DNA from: Angustibacter sp049994355
GTDB lineage: Bacteria > Actinomycetota > Actinomycetes > Actinomycetales > Angustibacteraceae
Assembly (NCBI RefSeq): GCF_049994355.1
Contig: NZ_CP188257.1
Span: forward strand, 3,224,001-3,288,000
DNA: 64,000 bases
Reading direction: 5' to 3'
Below, in pieces: positions 8,212-16,599 of this stretch (position 1 is the first letter of the stretch; every line of letters starts with the position of its first letter). The position numbers were made by a program, and so were the translations under genes. The notes under the pieces are model-generated. The model had not been told where the DNA came from. It saw only the letters and a program-made list of their open reading frames with translations, and searched no databases.

Positions 8212-8859
8212 ATGCGCCGCACCGCTCATAAGCCGACCCTGACCGTCCTGGCGGCCGTGGCAGTGACCCTGCTGTCCGGGTGCGGTGACACCGGCGTCGT
8301 CACCTCGCCCACACCGACTGCGAACCGCGAATGCCAGCGGCTGACCAACGATGAGGTCGATACACTCGCCGCCGACCACCTGACCGGCCCGGACGAGACC
8401 GCCATCGCCGGTTTGCAGTCGTGCGTGTGGCACACCAAGGACAACAGCACAGCGGTGACAGTGACACACGTGGATGCCAGCGTTTGGGCCACGAAGCTCC
8501 CAGCTCTCCTGGACCAGGTGGAGAAGGGTGGCCTAGCGAAGAATGAGAAGACCCAGGAGCAGCTAGCCAACGTCCGCGGCGTGTTGGAGGCCGGCGGAAG
8601 CATGGACGCGGCCACCGCCTGCCAGATGTTCAGCACATTGCTGGAGATGCAGGGACAGCCAGCGGGTACCACCCGGTCGGTGTTCTTCTACCCGACCAAG
8701 GCGCATCCTCAGGCCATGACCGGACAAGCGTGTGAGAATGGCGTCTTCACCAACGTCTCCGTGGCCCGCCCGGACTTGAAGGGCACAACCGAAGAGGGCC
8801 ATCGGGTCCTGGCCGCGCTCATATCGGCGGCAGGTTCGGATGGCAGCGTAAACGGCTGA
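8212..8859 (+). CDS. Secreted lipoprotein, DUF3558-like
   Basis: 215 residues from ATG 8212 with GGGAGA upstream. The N-terminus is a lipoprotein signal: basic MRRTAHK, hydrophobic LTVLAAVAVTLLSG, then the lipobox LSGC with the modified cysteine at residue 24. The mature part begins with a Ser/Thr/Pro linker. It then shows a pattern like DUF3558: CQRLTNDEVDTLAADHL with LQSCVWHTKD, a later TACQMFSTLLEMQ, and GQACENGVFTNVSVARPD. Four or more cysteines in the mature part would allow disulfides outside the membrane. DUF3558 lipoproteins are common on the actinobacterial surface, but their role is not known. Confidence 0.75.
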   Translation: MRRTAHKPTLTVLAAVAVTLLSGCGDTGVVTSPTPTANRECQRLTNDEVDTLAADHLTGPDETAIAGLQSCVWHTKDNSTAVTVTHVDASVWATKLPALLDQVEKGGLAKNEKTQEQLANVRGVLEAGGSMDAATACQMFSTLLEMQGQPAGTTRSVFFYPTKAHPQAMTGQACENGVFTNVSVARPDLKGTTEEGHRVLAALISAAGSDGSVNG

Positions 8860-9014
8860 GACCGCGGACGAGACAGGGCGCGTCACCACTAGCGATGGGC
8901 ACCGGACCGCTCCAGATGTCCCAACGTCCCGCGCAATGAAGCGCGGCGACTGCTGTGGTTGGTGATCGCTGTGTCTACCGGCCCAGCATCATCCAGCGAT
9001 GTGCCGGGATCCGT

Positions 9015-9158
9015 TCACTCGGCGGCCCACACGCCCTCGGTCGCGCACTTGGCCGGGATCACCGCATGTCCGATCTTGACGTCGTGCGTGGCCGGTGTGT
9101 CACGCAAGCGGCCGCCACCGAAGTGGATGTGATCGTCGAGCGGCGTGAATACGGGTGA
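9015..9158 (-). pseudogene. 3' relic of an unidentified protein-coding gene
   Basis: Reading the minus strand from an in-frame stop at 9159-9161 to the stop at 9015 gives about 47 codons with no start codon near the 5' end. The text DDHIHFGGGRLRDTPATHDVK followed by IGHAVIPAKCATEGVWAAE looks like real protein, with balanced composition and G/C at most third positions, unlike the surrounding frames. I do not recognise the family. It is most simply the 3' end of a gene whose front half has been lost. Confidence 0.35.
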
Positions 9159-9248
9159 TCATCTCAATGCGACCTGAAGGGGTCCAGAGCCGATCGAACG
9201 ACAAACCCCGCGCACCGCCCTCAACGCGGTTACGGATGACGTCTGGGG

Positions 9249-9294
9249 TGGATTCCGTGAAGTGGTCGCTATGACAGCCACTTTGCGGAATCCA
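9249..9294. repeat. Imperfect inverted repeat (17-bp arms)
   Basis: The left arm at 9249-9265 (TGGATTCCGTGAAGTGG) pairs with the right arm at 9278-9294 (CCACTTTGCGGAATCCA) with two mismatches around a 12-base loop. There is no T-run on either side, so a classical terminator is unlikely. It lies in the gene-poor gap and may be the trace of a small mobile element or a hairpin acting on a lost gene. Confidence 0.5.
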
Positions 9295-9519
9295 TAGCAG
9301 AGCCCATGCGACTCAAGGGCGAGTCTCGGCCGTCGCCGCGCGTGCTGCGAGTCATGCGGCCCGTGGTGCGATCGAAGCGGCCGCGATCACGACCACCGCG
9401 CTCGCATCACACCTCGCGTCTCGGGTCCAAGCGGACGACGGGATCGCGGCTGAGAGTTGAAACCTGGGCTCGCGGACCCGTGAATCCGATACCCGCGCCG
9501 ACTCCGGGTCAGGCGCGGG

Positions 9520-9804
9520 TCAGCCGCCGGCGACCGAGGGCAGCACGTGCAGCACGGCGCCGGCTCGTAGTTCCGTGTCCACCCCACTCAGCGCACGCAC
9601 GTCGTCCCCGTCCACAAAGACGTTCACGTGTCGGCGCAAGGCCCCGGTCTCGTCGCGCAGCCGCCGTCCGAGCTCGGGCCAGCGACCGGCCATCTCGGCG
9701 ACCGCCGCGCGGACGTCGGCGCCGTCGGCGAGCTCGAGCCGCACCTCGTCGGCGCCCTGCGCATGCTCGCGCAGCACCCCGGGCAGCAGCACCTGCACCT
9801 GCAT
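9520..9804 (-). CDS. MoaD/ThiS-family ubiquitin-like sulfur-carrier protein
   Basis: 94 residues from ATG 9804, one base after the stop of the upstream BNR-repeat gene. The sequence fits the small beta-grasp carriers: MQVQVLLPGVLREHAQGADEV at the N-terminus, a DVRAAVAEMAGRWPELGRRL helix, and the strand RHVNVFVDGDDVR. It ends in LPSVAGG with the C-terminal Gly-Gly that is adenylated and thiocarboxylated by E1-like enzymes. No moeB/thiF, moaE or thiG gene is present in this window, so the acceptor pathway is unknown. The coupling to a beta-propeller protein suggests a dedicated partner rather than general molybdopterin synthesis. Confidence 0.8.
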   Translation of the reverse strand: MQVQVLLPGVLREHAQGADEVRLELADGADVRAAVAEMAGRWPELGRRLRDETGALRRHVNVFVDGDDVRALSGVDTELRAGAVLHVLPSVAGG

Positions 9805-9805
9805 G

Positions 9806-10906
9806 TCAGTCCTGCACCACCGCAGCACGCACGCAGAGCACGTCCGGCAGATTCTCGGCGACGGTGGTGAACGTGCGTCCCTCGTCGCCGCTTGCGTACA
9901 CGCTGCCGGCGCGGGTGCCGAAGTACACCCCGACCGGGTCGAGGTCGTCCACGCAGGCCGCGTCCCGCAGTGGCGTCACCCAGCAGTGGTCGGGCAGGCC
10001 GGACTCGCTCGCCGTCCAGCTGTGCCCGGCATCGTCGGTGCGCAGCACCCGCAGCTTGCCTTGCGGCGGAACACGTTCGGCGTCAGCCACCAGAGGCACC
10101 ACCCACGCGCGGTCACGATCCCGGGGATGCCCGAGCGCGACGAAGCCGAAGTCGGCGGGCAACCCGTCGGCGATCGAGGTCCACTGCTGACCTCCGTCGT
10201 CCGAGCGATACACGCCGTGGTGGTTCTGCGCGTACATCCGCTGACCGTCCTGGCCGGCCGGTGCGACCTTGTGCACACACTGGCCGAACTCCGGGTAAGG
10301 GTCCGGCATGTGCGAGACCTTGATCCCGGAGTTGTACGGCCGCCAGCTCTGGCCGCCGTCCTGGCTGCGGTAGACGCCACCGGTGCTCATCGCCACGGTG
10401 ACCTCGCTGTCGTCGCTCGGGTGCGGCAGGACGGTGTGCACCGCCGCTCCCCCGAAGCCCGGGTACCACTGCGGTCGGTGCGGGTGGTCCCACAGGCCCT
10501 CGACCAGGGAGAACGTGCTGCCACCGTCGGTGCTGCGCCACAGGGACGTCGGCTCGCACCCCGCCCACACCAGGCCCGGGCGGGCGGCGGTGTCGGGATG
10601 GATCTGCCAGACCCGTTCCAGCGAGGCGCCGCTGCTCTCGGGGAAGACGATTGCGCCGCCCTCGTGCTCGGTCCAGGTCTGGCCGAGGTCCTCGCTGTGC
10701 TGCACCGTCGGTCCCCAGTGCTCGGACCGCGCGCCGACCAGCAGCCGTGGTGCACCCCCGCGGGCGTCGATCGCCACCGAGGGCACTTCCGTGGCGAGCA
10801 GGTAGGGACCGTCCACCTTCCAGGCCTCGCGGTCGTCGCTGCGGGCGAGCCAGAGCCCCTTGCGAGTGCCGATGGCCAACAACACCGATGTCTGCATGCC
10901 ACTCAT
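9806..10906 (-). CDS. BNR/Asp-box beta-propeller protein (exo-sialidase fold)
   Basis: 366 residues with at least six Asp-box repeats of the form S-x-D-x-G-x-T/S-W: SEDLGQTW, STDGGSTF, SQDGGQSW, SDDGGQQW, TDDAGHSW and SGDEGRTF, spread over residues 70-350. This predicts a six- or seven-bladed propeller. The catalytic Arg triad of true sialidases is not evident and there is no signal peptide, so it is probably a cytoplasmic propeller of unknown ligand rather than a neuraminidase. Its start overlaps the stop of the 2-hydroxyacid dehydrogenase gene (ATGA) and the MoaD-like gene follows one base later, so the three form one operon. Confidence 0.85.
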   Translation of the reverse strand: MSGMQTSVLLAIGTRKGLWLARSDDREAWKVDGPYLLATEVPSVAIDARGGAPRLLVGARSEHWGPTVQHSEDLGQTWTEHEGGAIVFPESSGASLERVWQIHPDTAARPGLVWAGCEPTSLWRSTDGGSTFSLVEGLWDHPHRPQWYPGFGGAAVHTVLPHPSDDSEVTVAMSTGGVYRSQDGGQSWRPYNSGIKVSHMPDPYPEFGQCVHKVAPAGQDGQRMYAQNHHGVYRSDDGGQQWTSIADGLPADFGFVALGHPRDRDRAWVVPLVADAERVPPQGKLRVLRTDDAGHSWTASESGLPDHCWVTPLRDAACVDDLDPVGVYFGTRAGSVYASGDEGRTFTTVAENLPDVLCVRAAVVQD

Positions 10907-11889
10907 GACCGCGCCTCTCCCGCGAACTCATCGCCGAACTGCCCACGGACCACGATGCCGCGCAACGGCCGCCCCGTCGAGAGCCGGTCCAGCTGCTCGC
11001 GCAGCATCCGGCCGGCCCTGGGGGTGAACGCGCTGGTCGCTCCACCGACGTGCGGGCTGATCAGCACGCCGGGCGCCGACCAGAGCGGGTGCCCCTCGGG
11101 CAGCGGCTCCGGCTCGGTCACGTCCAGCCCGGCCAGCAGCCGGCCGCTGTTCAGCTCCGCGACGAGGGCGTCGGTGTCGACCACCCCACCCCGTGCGACG
11201 TTCACCAGCACCGCGCCGTCCGGCATCGCCGCCAGGAAGTCGGCGTCCACCATGGCTCGCGTGGCGTCATTCAGCGGGACGGTCAGCACGACCACGTCGT
11301 GCTGGGGCAGCAGGTCGGCCAGGGCGCCGACGCCGTGCACCTGCTGGACCCCAAGCGCCGCCTCCTCCGGCCGCGGGGCCCTGGCTCGGGATGCCACCGC
11401 GGTCACCTGGGCCTCGAAGGCGGTCATCCGCCCGGCGACCGCACGGCCCACGCCGCCGAACCCGACCACGAGGACGCGACGGTCGGCCAGCGCACGCCGG
11501 CGCTGCGGCGCCCAGCGCCCGTGCTCGGCGTCGCGGACGAAGTCCGGGAAGCCGCGCAGGACGGCCAGGGCGAGTCCGACGGCCAGCTCGGACGTCGAGC
11601 TGTCGTGCACCCCCACGGCGTTCGCGAGGGCGACCCCCTCGGGCAGCAGCGGCAACATCGACTCGTAGCCGGCCGTGAGGGTCTGCACCAGGCGCAGGTT
11701 CGGTAGCGCCGCCAGCACCGGCCGCCAGTCACCGACCTCCATGTACGGCGGGACGACGACCGAGATCTCCTCGGGTCGCTCGGCCGGCGCGGACAGGTCC
11801 CAAAGCCGGACGCGCACCCCGTCCGGCGGCGATCCCACCGCGTCGACGAAGTCCTGCTCGGGAAGCGTCACGACCCATGGCTGGTCCAC
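10903..11889 (-). CDS. D-isomer-specific 2-hydroxyacid dehydrogenase
   Basis: 328 residues from a GTG at 11889. The nucleotide-binding fold is shown by RRVLVVGFGGVGRAVAGRM, the GxGxxG dinucleotide site. The family signatures are all present: NAVGVHDSSTSELAVGLALAVLR, DVVVLTVPLNDATRAMVDADFLAAMP, VNVARGGVVDTDALVAEL (the Arg of the triad), GLDVTEPEPLPEGHPLW (the Glu), and ISPHVGG (the His). The enzyme should reduce a 2-keto acid with NAD(P)H; the substrate is not readable. It is the first gene of the operon with the BNR propeller and MoaD-like genes, and it diverges from the sugar dehydrogenase at 11942, with only about 50 bases for both promoters. Confidence 0.88.
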   Translation of the reverse strand: MDQPWVVTLPEQDFVDAVGSPPDGVRVRLWDLSAPAERPEEISVVVPPYMEVGDWRPVLAALPNLRLVQTLTAGYESMLPLLPEGVALANAVGVHDSSTSELAVGLALAVLRGFPDFVRDAEHGRWAPQRRRALADRRVLVVGFGGVGRAVAGRMTAFEAQVTAVASRARAPRPEEAALGVQQVHGVGALADLLPQHDVVVLTVPLNDATRAMVDADFLAAMPDGAVLVNVARGGVVDTDALVAELNSGRLLAGLDVTEPEPLPEGHPLWSAPGVLISPHVGGATSAFTPRAGRMLREQLDRLSTGRPLRGIVVRGQFGDEFAGEARS

Positions 11890-11941
11890 CCGCCTCACGC
11901 TAGACGAGCGAGCCGAGATCGGAGAGGTCAGACTGAGCGGC

Positions 11942-13123
11942 ATGCACCTTCGGGCCAGCGCTGCGGCGGGCACCCTCGTGCTGCTGCTGGCCGTCGCCTG
12001 CTCCGGCACGGACGACGCGGCCTCGCCGGCGCCGACCTCCGGCTCACCCAGCGCCACGACGTCCTCGCCGCCCGCCAGTGCGAGTGCGCCCTCCGCCTCG
12101 CCTTCCCGGTCGCCACTGGCCGTGCCGGCCACGTCGGTCGCCGGGGTCAAGGTCGTGGCCACCGGACTCGACGTGCCCTGGGGGCTGGCCCGGCAGGACG
12201 ACGGGTCGTACCTGGCCAGCCTGCGCGACGAGGCCCGCATCGTGCGGGTGGCTCCGGACGGAAAGGTGGCGCGCGTTCCCGGCACCGGACCGGACGGCAC
12301 CATCCCCGGCGTCCAGCCGGACGGCGAGGCTGGCCTGCTGGGGATCGCGTTCGCACCCGGTGACCAGAGCGTGCTCTACGCCTACCTGACCGCGGCCGGC
12401 GACAACCGGGTGGTGGCGATGCGCTACGCCGGCGGTCGCTTGGGAGCACCGACCCCGCTGGTCACCGGTATCCCCAAGGCGGACCACCACGACGGGGGCC
12501 GGATGGCGTTCGGTCCCGACGGGATGCTCTACGTGACCACCGGCGACGGTGGGGTCACCTCACGCGCCCAGGACCGGTCCAGCCTCGGCGGCAAGATCCT
12601 GCGGGTCACCAGGACCGGCGCTCCTGCGCCCGGCAACCCCTTCCCCGGTTCGCGGGTCTGGTCCTACGGCCACCGCAACGTGCAGGGCCTCGGCTGGGAC
12701 GACCACGGCCGGATGTACGCCAGCGAGTTCGGCCAGGACACCTGGGACGAGCTCAACCGGATCCTGCCCGGCCACAACTACGGTTGGCCGCAGGTCGAGG
12801 GCATGGGGGACGCGGCCGACGTGCGCCGCGGGTTCACCCCGCCGCTCGTGGTCTGGCCGACGGACGACGCCTCGCCGAGCGGACTGGCGATCGGCCGGGG
12901 CGCGGTCTGGCTCGCCGCGCTGCGCGGGCAGCGGCTGTGGCGGGTGCCGCTGAACGCCGACGGCGCGACCGGGCAGCCGACGTCGTTGCTGCACAACGAG
13001 TACGGGCGGCTGCGCACCGCGGTCTTCGACCCCGACGGCACGCTGCTGGTGTTCACCAGCAACACCTTCCGCGGCAGCCCTGGCCCGGACGACGACCGAC
13101 TGCTCCGGCTGACCCTGCACTGA
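11942..13123 (+). CDS. PQQ-dependent sugar dehydrogenase-like lipoprotein
   Basis: 393 residues from ATG 11942, with GAGAGG about 18 bases upstream. The N-terminus is a lipoprotein signal (TLVLLLAVACSG), followed by a long Ser/Ala/Pro linker of about 35 residues. The body is a soluble glucose dehydrogenase-type six-bladed propeller: TGLDVPWGLARQDDGSYL, GEAGLLGIAFAPG, PKADHHDGGRMAFGPDG with the His that faces the quinone, WSYGHRNVQGLGWDDHGRMYASEFGQD, and DELNRILPGHNYGWP. Members oxidise aldose sugars outside the membrane using PQQ and Ca2+. Actinobacterial homologues are often annotated this way although PQQ use is unproven. The gene runs into an 11-base tandem repeat. Confidence 0.85.
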   Translation: MHLRASAAAGTLVLLLAVACSGTDDAASPAPTSGSPSATTSSPPASASAPSASPSRSPLAVPATSVAGVKVVATGLDVPWGLARQDDGSYLASLRDEARIVRVAPDGKVARVPGTGPDGTIPGVQPDGEAGLLGIAFAPGDQSVLYAYLTAAGDNRVVAMRYAGGRLGAPTPLVTGIPKADHHDGGRMAFGPDGMLYVTTGDGGVTSRAQDRSSLGGKILRVTRTGAPAPGNPFPGSRVWSYGHRNVQGLGWDDHGRMYASEFGQDTWDELNRILPGHNYGWPQVEGMGDAADVRRGFTPPLVVWPTDDASPSGLAIGRGAVWLAALRGQRLWRVPLNADGATGQPTSLLHNEYGRLRTAVFDPDGTLLVFTSNTFRGSPGPDDDRLLRLTLH

Positions 13124-13164
13124 CCCTGCACTGACCCTGGGCTGAGCCTGCGCTGACGCTGGGA
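13110..13164 (+). repeat. 11-bp tandem repeat (five units), each unit beginning with TGA
   Basis: Two exact copies of TGACCCTGCAC (13110-13131) are followed by TGACCCTGGGC, TGAGCCTGCGC and TGACGCTGGGA up to 13164. The stop codon of the sugar dehydrogenase gene (13121-13123) is the first three bases of the second unit. Since 11 is not a multiple of 3, the units place TGA in all three plus-strand frames. Confidence 0.85.
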
Positions 13165-13195
13165 CCGCCCAGCAGGGCAGGCCAGGCCCCCCCAG

Positions 13196-14728
13196 TCAGG
13201 TCAGGCGCTCGAGCACCAGCTCGCGCACCCGACCAGCGTCGGCCTGGCCACGCATCTCCTTCATCACGGCCCCGATCAGGGCCCCGGCGGCCGCGACCTT
13301 GCCATCCCGGACCTTCTGCGCGACGTCCGGGTTGGCCTCGATCGCGCGGTCGATGGCCGCACCCAGCGCGCTGTCGTCCGAGACCACCTCGAGGCCGCGG
13401 ACGGTGACCACGTCCTCGGGCGAGCCCTCGCCGGCCAGCACGCCGTCCAGCACCTGCCGGGCGATCGTGTCGTTGATCCGGCCAGCGTCGACCAGGGCGG
13501 CGAGCTCGGCGATCTGGCGTGGCGTGATGGCCAGCTCGGTCAGCTCGACCCCGTCCGAGTTGGCCCGCCGGGCCAGCTCGCCGGTCCACCACTTGCGCGC
13601 GGCCGACGGTGCGGCGCCCTCCGCGACGGTCGCCTCGACCAGCTCGGTGGCCGACGCGTTGACCAGGTCACGCATCTCCAGGTCGGTGAAGCCCCAGTCC
13701 TGCTGGAGGCGGCGGCGACGCTGGTCGGGCGGCTCGGGCAAGGTGCCGCGCAGCTGCTCCACCCAGGCCGCGTCCGGCGCCACCGGCACCAGGTCGGGCT
13801 CGGGGAAGTAGCGGTAGTCCTCGGCGTCGGACTTGATCCGCCCGGACGTCGTCAGGCCCGAGTCCTCGTGCCAGTGCCGGGTCTCCTGGACGACCTTCTC
13901 GCCGGCCGTCAGCCGAGCGCCCTGCCGGGTCATCTCGTACCGGACGGCGCGCTCGACGCTGCGCAGCGAGTTGACGTTCTTGGTCTCCGTGCGGGTGCCC
14001 AGCGGCACCGACTCCTGGGCCAGCGGGTCGGACGCCTTGGGCCGCAACGAGACGTTGGCGTCGCAGCGCAGCGACCCCTGCTCCATCCGGACGTCCGAGA
14101 CCTCGAGCGCGCGCAGCAGGTCGCGCAGCGCAGATACGTAGGCGCGGGCCACCTCGGGCGCGCGTTCGCCGGTGCCGGCCAGCGGCTTGGTGACGATCTC
14201 GATCAGCGGGATGCCGGCCCGGTTGTAGTCGACCAGCGAGTAGTCCGCGCCGTGGATGCGGCCGGTGGCGCCGCCCACGTGCAGCGACTTGCCGGTGTCC
14301 TCCTCCATGTGCGCGCGCTCGATCGCCACCCGGTAGGTCGTGCCGTCGTCCAGCTGCACGTCGAGGTAGCCGTTCGTGGCGATCGGCTCGTCGTACTGGG
14401 AGGTCTGGAAGTTCTTCGGCATGTCCGGGTAGAAGTAGTTCTTGCGCGCGAACCGGCCCCACGGCGTGATGTCGCAGTGCAGGGCGAGCCCGATCCGCAC
14501 GGCCGACTCGACCGCCGCCGCGTTCACCACCGGCAGCGCGCCGGGCAGCCCGAGGCAGACCGGGCAGACCTGGGTGTTGGGCTCGGCGCCGAACTCGGTG
14601 CCGCAGCCGCAGAACATCTTGGTCCGGGTGGACAGCTCGACGTGCACCTCCAGGCCCAGCACCGGGTCGAACCGGGCCAGCACCTCGTCGTAGTCCAGGA
14701 CCTCGTCGCTCACCCGCGTCGCGCTCAT
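13196..14728 (-). CDS. gatB: Aspartyl/glutamyl-tRNA(Asn/Gln) amidotransferase subunit B
   Basis: 510 residues. GatB binds the misacylated tRNA and activates the side-chain carboxylate with ATP before amidation. The sequence has the GatB N-terminal domain beginning DPVLGLEVHVEL and the zinc site CGCG...CPVC (Cys40, Cys42, Cys55, Cys58). Further signatures are RKNYFYPDMPKNFQTSQYDEP, MEEDTGKSLH, DYNRAGIPLIEIVT and RCDANVSLRP. The C-terminal YqeY-like tail domain covers about residues 360-510 and ends MKEMRGQADAGRVRELVLERLT. The start overlaps the gatA stop by four bases (ATGA). It is the last gene of a gatC-gatA-gatB operon, as expected for an organism lacking GlnRS and/or AsnRS. Confidence 0.97.
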   Translation of the reverse strand: MSATRVSDEVLDYDEVLARFDPVLGLEVHVELSTRTKMFCGCGTEFGAEPNTQVCPVCLGLPGALPVVNAAAVESAVRIGLALHCDITPWGRFARKNYFYPDMPKNFQTSQYDEPIATNGYLDVQLDDGTTYRVAIERAHMEEDTGKSLHVGGATGRIHGADYSLVDYNRAGIPLIEIVTKPLAGTGERAPEVARAYVSALRDLLRALEVSDVRMEQGSLRCDANVSLRPKASDPLAQESVPLGTRTETKNVNSLRSVERAVRYEMTRQGARLTAGEKVVQETRHWHEDSGLTTSGRIKSDAEDYRYFPEPDLVPVAPDAAWVEQLRGTLPEPPDQRRRRLQQDWGFTDLEMRDLVNASATELVEATVAEGAAPSAARKWWTGELARRANSDGVELTELAITPRQIAELAALVDAGRINDTIARQVLDGVLAGEGSPEDVVTVRGLEVVSDDSALGAAIDRAIEANPDVAQKVRDGKVAAAGALIGAVMKEMRGQADAGRVRELVLERLT

Positions 14729-16248
14729 GCCGACACCTCCAGCTCGGGGGCCTGGGAGAGCAGCGGGCCCCCCCAACGTTCGGCCAGCATCGCCTCCAGC
14801 GCCGCTCCGACGCCGTACAGCCGCTCGTCCGCGGTCGCCGGCGCCAGCAGCTGGACGCCGACCGGCAGCCCGTCCTCCGGCGCCAGGCCGGCGGGCAGGG
14901 ACATCCCCGGGACGCCGGCCAGGTTCGCCGGGATCGTGGCCACATCGTTGAGGTACATGGCGAGCGGGTCGTCCAGCTTCTCGCCGAGCCGGAACGCCGT
15001 CGTCGGCGCGGTCGGCGAGATCAGCACGTCCGCCTTGGCGAACGCCGCCTCGAAGTCGCGTGCGATCAGCGTGCGCACCTTCTGCGCCTGCCCGTAGTAG
15101 GCGTCGTAGTAGCCGCTGCTCAGCGCGTAGGTGCCGAGGATGATCCGGCGCTTGGCCTCGTCGCCGAAGCCGGCATCGCGCGTCGCGGCCATCACCTGCT
15201 CGGCCGTCGGCGCGTCGACACCCTCGGGCAGGACCCGCAGCCCGTACCGCATCGCGTCGAACTTGGCGAGGTTGCTGCTCGCCTCGCTCGGCAGGATCAG
15301 GTAGTACGCGGCCAGCGCGTACTCGAAGTGCGGGCAGGACACCTCGACGACCTCTGCGCCGGCGTCGGTCAGCAGTGCGACGGCCTCGTCGAAGCGTTGC
15401 CGCACACCGGCCTGGTAGCCCTGGCCTCCCAGCTCGCGAATCACCCCGACCTTGACGCCCTTGACGTGGGCGCGGCGGGCCCACTCGACCGCGGACGGCG
15501 CGGGCGCGTCGATGCTCGTCGAGTCCCGCGGGTCGTGCCCGCCGATCACCTCGTGCAGCAGCGCGGCGTCCAGCACCGTGCGGGTGCACGGGCCGGCCTG
15601 GTCCAGGCTGCTGGCCAATGCGATCAGGCCGTAGCGGGACACCCCGCCGTAGGTCGGCTTGACGCCGACGGTGCCGGTGACCGCGGCGGGCTGGCGGATC
15701 GAGCCGCCGGTGTCGGTGCCGATCGCCAACGGCGCCTCGAAGGCCGCGACGGCAGCAGCCGAGCCGCCACCGGAACCGCCCGGGATGCGGTCCAGGTCCC
15801 ACGGGTTGCGGGTGGGACCGTACGCGGAGTGCTCGGTCGAGCTGCCCATCGCGAACTCGTCCATGTTGGTCTTGCCGAGGATGACCAGGCCGGCGCCCTT
15901 GAGCCGCTCGACCAGGGTCGCGTCGTACGGCGGCACCCAGCCCTCGAGCAGCCGCGAGCCCGCGGTGGTGGGCAGCCCGCGGGTGGCCACTACGTCCTTG
16001 ACCGCGATCGGAACGCCGGCCAGCGGGTGCAGGGACTCCCCCGCCGCGCGACGGGTGTCCACATCGGCGGCCGCGGCCAGCGCCTCGTCCCGCGCGACGT
16101 GCAGGAACGCGTGCACGGCGGGGTCGACGGCGTCGATCCGGTCCAGGTGAGCCTGGGCGACCTCGACCGCGCTCACCTGACCGCTGCCCAGGGCCTGCGC
16201 CAGCTCGCTCGCGCTGCGGCGGGTCAGGTCTGCGTCCAAGGCCGCCAT
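14725..16248 (-). CDS. gatA: Aspartyl/glutamyl-tRNA(Asn/Gln) amidotransferase subunit A
   Basis: 507 residues from ATG 16248, sharing one base with the gatC stop (TGATG). It is an amidase-signature enzyme that releases ammonia from glutamine for transfer by GatB. The Ser-cisSer-Lys triad is visible: Lys84 in PIAVKDVVATRG, Ser159 in IPGGSGGGSAAAVAAF and Ser183 in GTDTGGSIRQPAA. Other family pieces are GKTNMDEFAMGSSTEHSAYG, RYGLIALASSLDQAGPCTR and ALSSGYYDAYYGQAQKVRTLI. The frame is open upstream into gatC, but the family start and the overlap support the ATG chosen. Confidence 0.97.
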   Translation of the reverse strand: MAALDADLTRRSASELAQALGSGQVSAVEVAQAHLDRIDAVDPAVHAFLHVARDEALAAAADVDTRRAAGESLHPLAGVPIAVKDVVATRGLPTTAGSRLLEGWVPPYDATLVERLKGAGLVILGKTNMDEFAMGSSTEHSAYGPTRNPWDLDRIPGGSGGGSAAAVAAFEAPLAIGTDTGGSIRQPAAVTGTVGVKPTYGGVSRYGLIALASSLDQAGPCTRTVLDAALLHEVIGGHDPRDSTSIDAPAPSAVEWARRAHVKGVKVGVIRELGGQGYQAGVRQRFDEAVALLTDAGAEVVEVSCPHFEYALAAYYLILPSEASSNLAKFDAMRYGLRVLPEGVDAPTAEQVMAATRDAGFGDEAKRRIILGTYALSSGYYDAYYGQAQKVRTLIARDFEAAFAKADVLISPTAPTTAFRLGEKLDDPLAMYLNDVATIPANLAGVPGMSLPAGLAPEDGLPVGVQLLAPATADERLYGVGAALEAMLAERWGGPLLSQAPELEVSA

Positions 16249-16589
16249 CAGTCCTCCTCCAGGATGCGCGGCACGCGGAAGCGTTGCAGCTCGCTGGCGG
16301 GCGCACCGGACAGGGCCTCCTGCGGGGTCAGGCACGGTGCCGGCTCGTCCGGCCGGGTGACGTTGGTCAGCGGCAACGGGTGCGACATCGGCGGGACGTC
16401 GTCGGCCGCGACCTCACCGACCCGTGCGACCGACTCGAGGATGACGCCGAGCTGGCCGACCAGCCGGTCGAGCTCGGCGTCGGTGGCTTCGATCCGGGCC
16501 AGCCCGGCCAGGTGCGCGACGTCCTCGCGGGACAGCGTCGACGGCTCCGAGGCCACGGCGGAGGTGGGGTCGGTCGGTGGTTCGGACAT
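16248..16589 (-). CDS. gatC: Aspartyl/glutamyl-tRNA(Asn/Gln) amidotransferase subunit C
   Basis: 113 residues, slightly longer than the usual 95-100 because of an N-terminal extension of about 18 residues (MSEPPTDPTSAVASEPST). The conserved core follows: LSREDVAHLAGLARIEATDAELDRLVGQLGVILESVARV, then DVPPMSHPLPLTNVTRPDEP and the C-terminal FRVPRILEED. GatC is the small linker that wraps around GatA and joins it to GatB. It is the first gene of the operon. The DUF-free gap of ten bases to the GGDEF-EAL gene upstream suggests that the gat genes may be read through from it. Confidence 0.95.
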   Translation of the reverse strand: MSEPPTDPTSAVASEPSTLSREDVAHLAGLARIEATDAELDRLVGQLGVILESVARVGEVAADDVPPMSHPLPLTNVTRPDEPAPCLTPQEALSGAPASELQRFRVPRILEED

Positions 16590-16599
16590 GCGCGCCAGT

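Larger units (their letters stand above)
8860..9519. other. Long intergenic region with a coding relic and an inverted repeat
   Basis: About 660 bases with no intact gene. It contains the minus-strand relic at 9015-9158 and the imperfect inverted repeat at 9249-9294, both listed separately. The remainder (8860-9014 and 9295-9519) shows no family signal on either strand. No tRNA fold was found when scanning for T-arm consensus sequences. Confidence 0.5.

Noticed and set aside
9160..9520. Possible tRNA in a gene-poor stretch with TTCGAA/TTGAAA-like words
   Set aside because: No acceptor stem, D-arm and T-arm could be paired in the right order.
13196..16306. A single frame that appears to join GatB to upstream sequence (1036 codons)
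   Set aside because: Only the downstream part from 14728 matches GatB. The upstream part is an out-of-frame reading of gatA, whose own frame gives all amidase motifs, so this is not a fusion.
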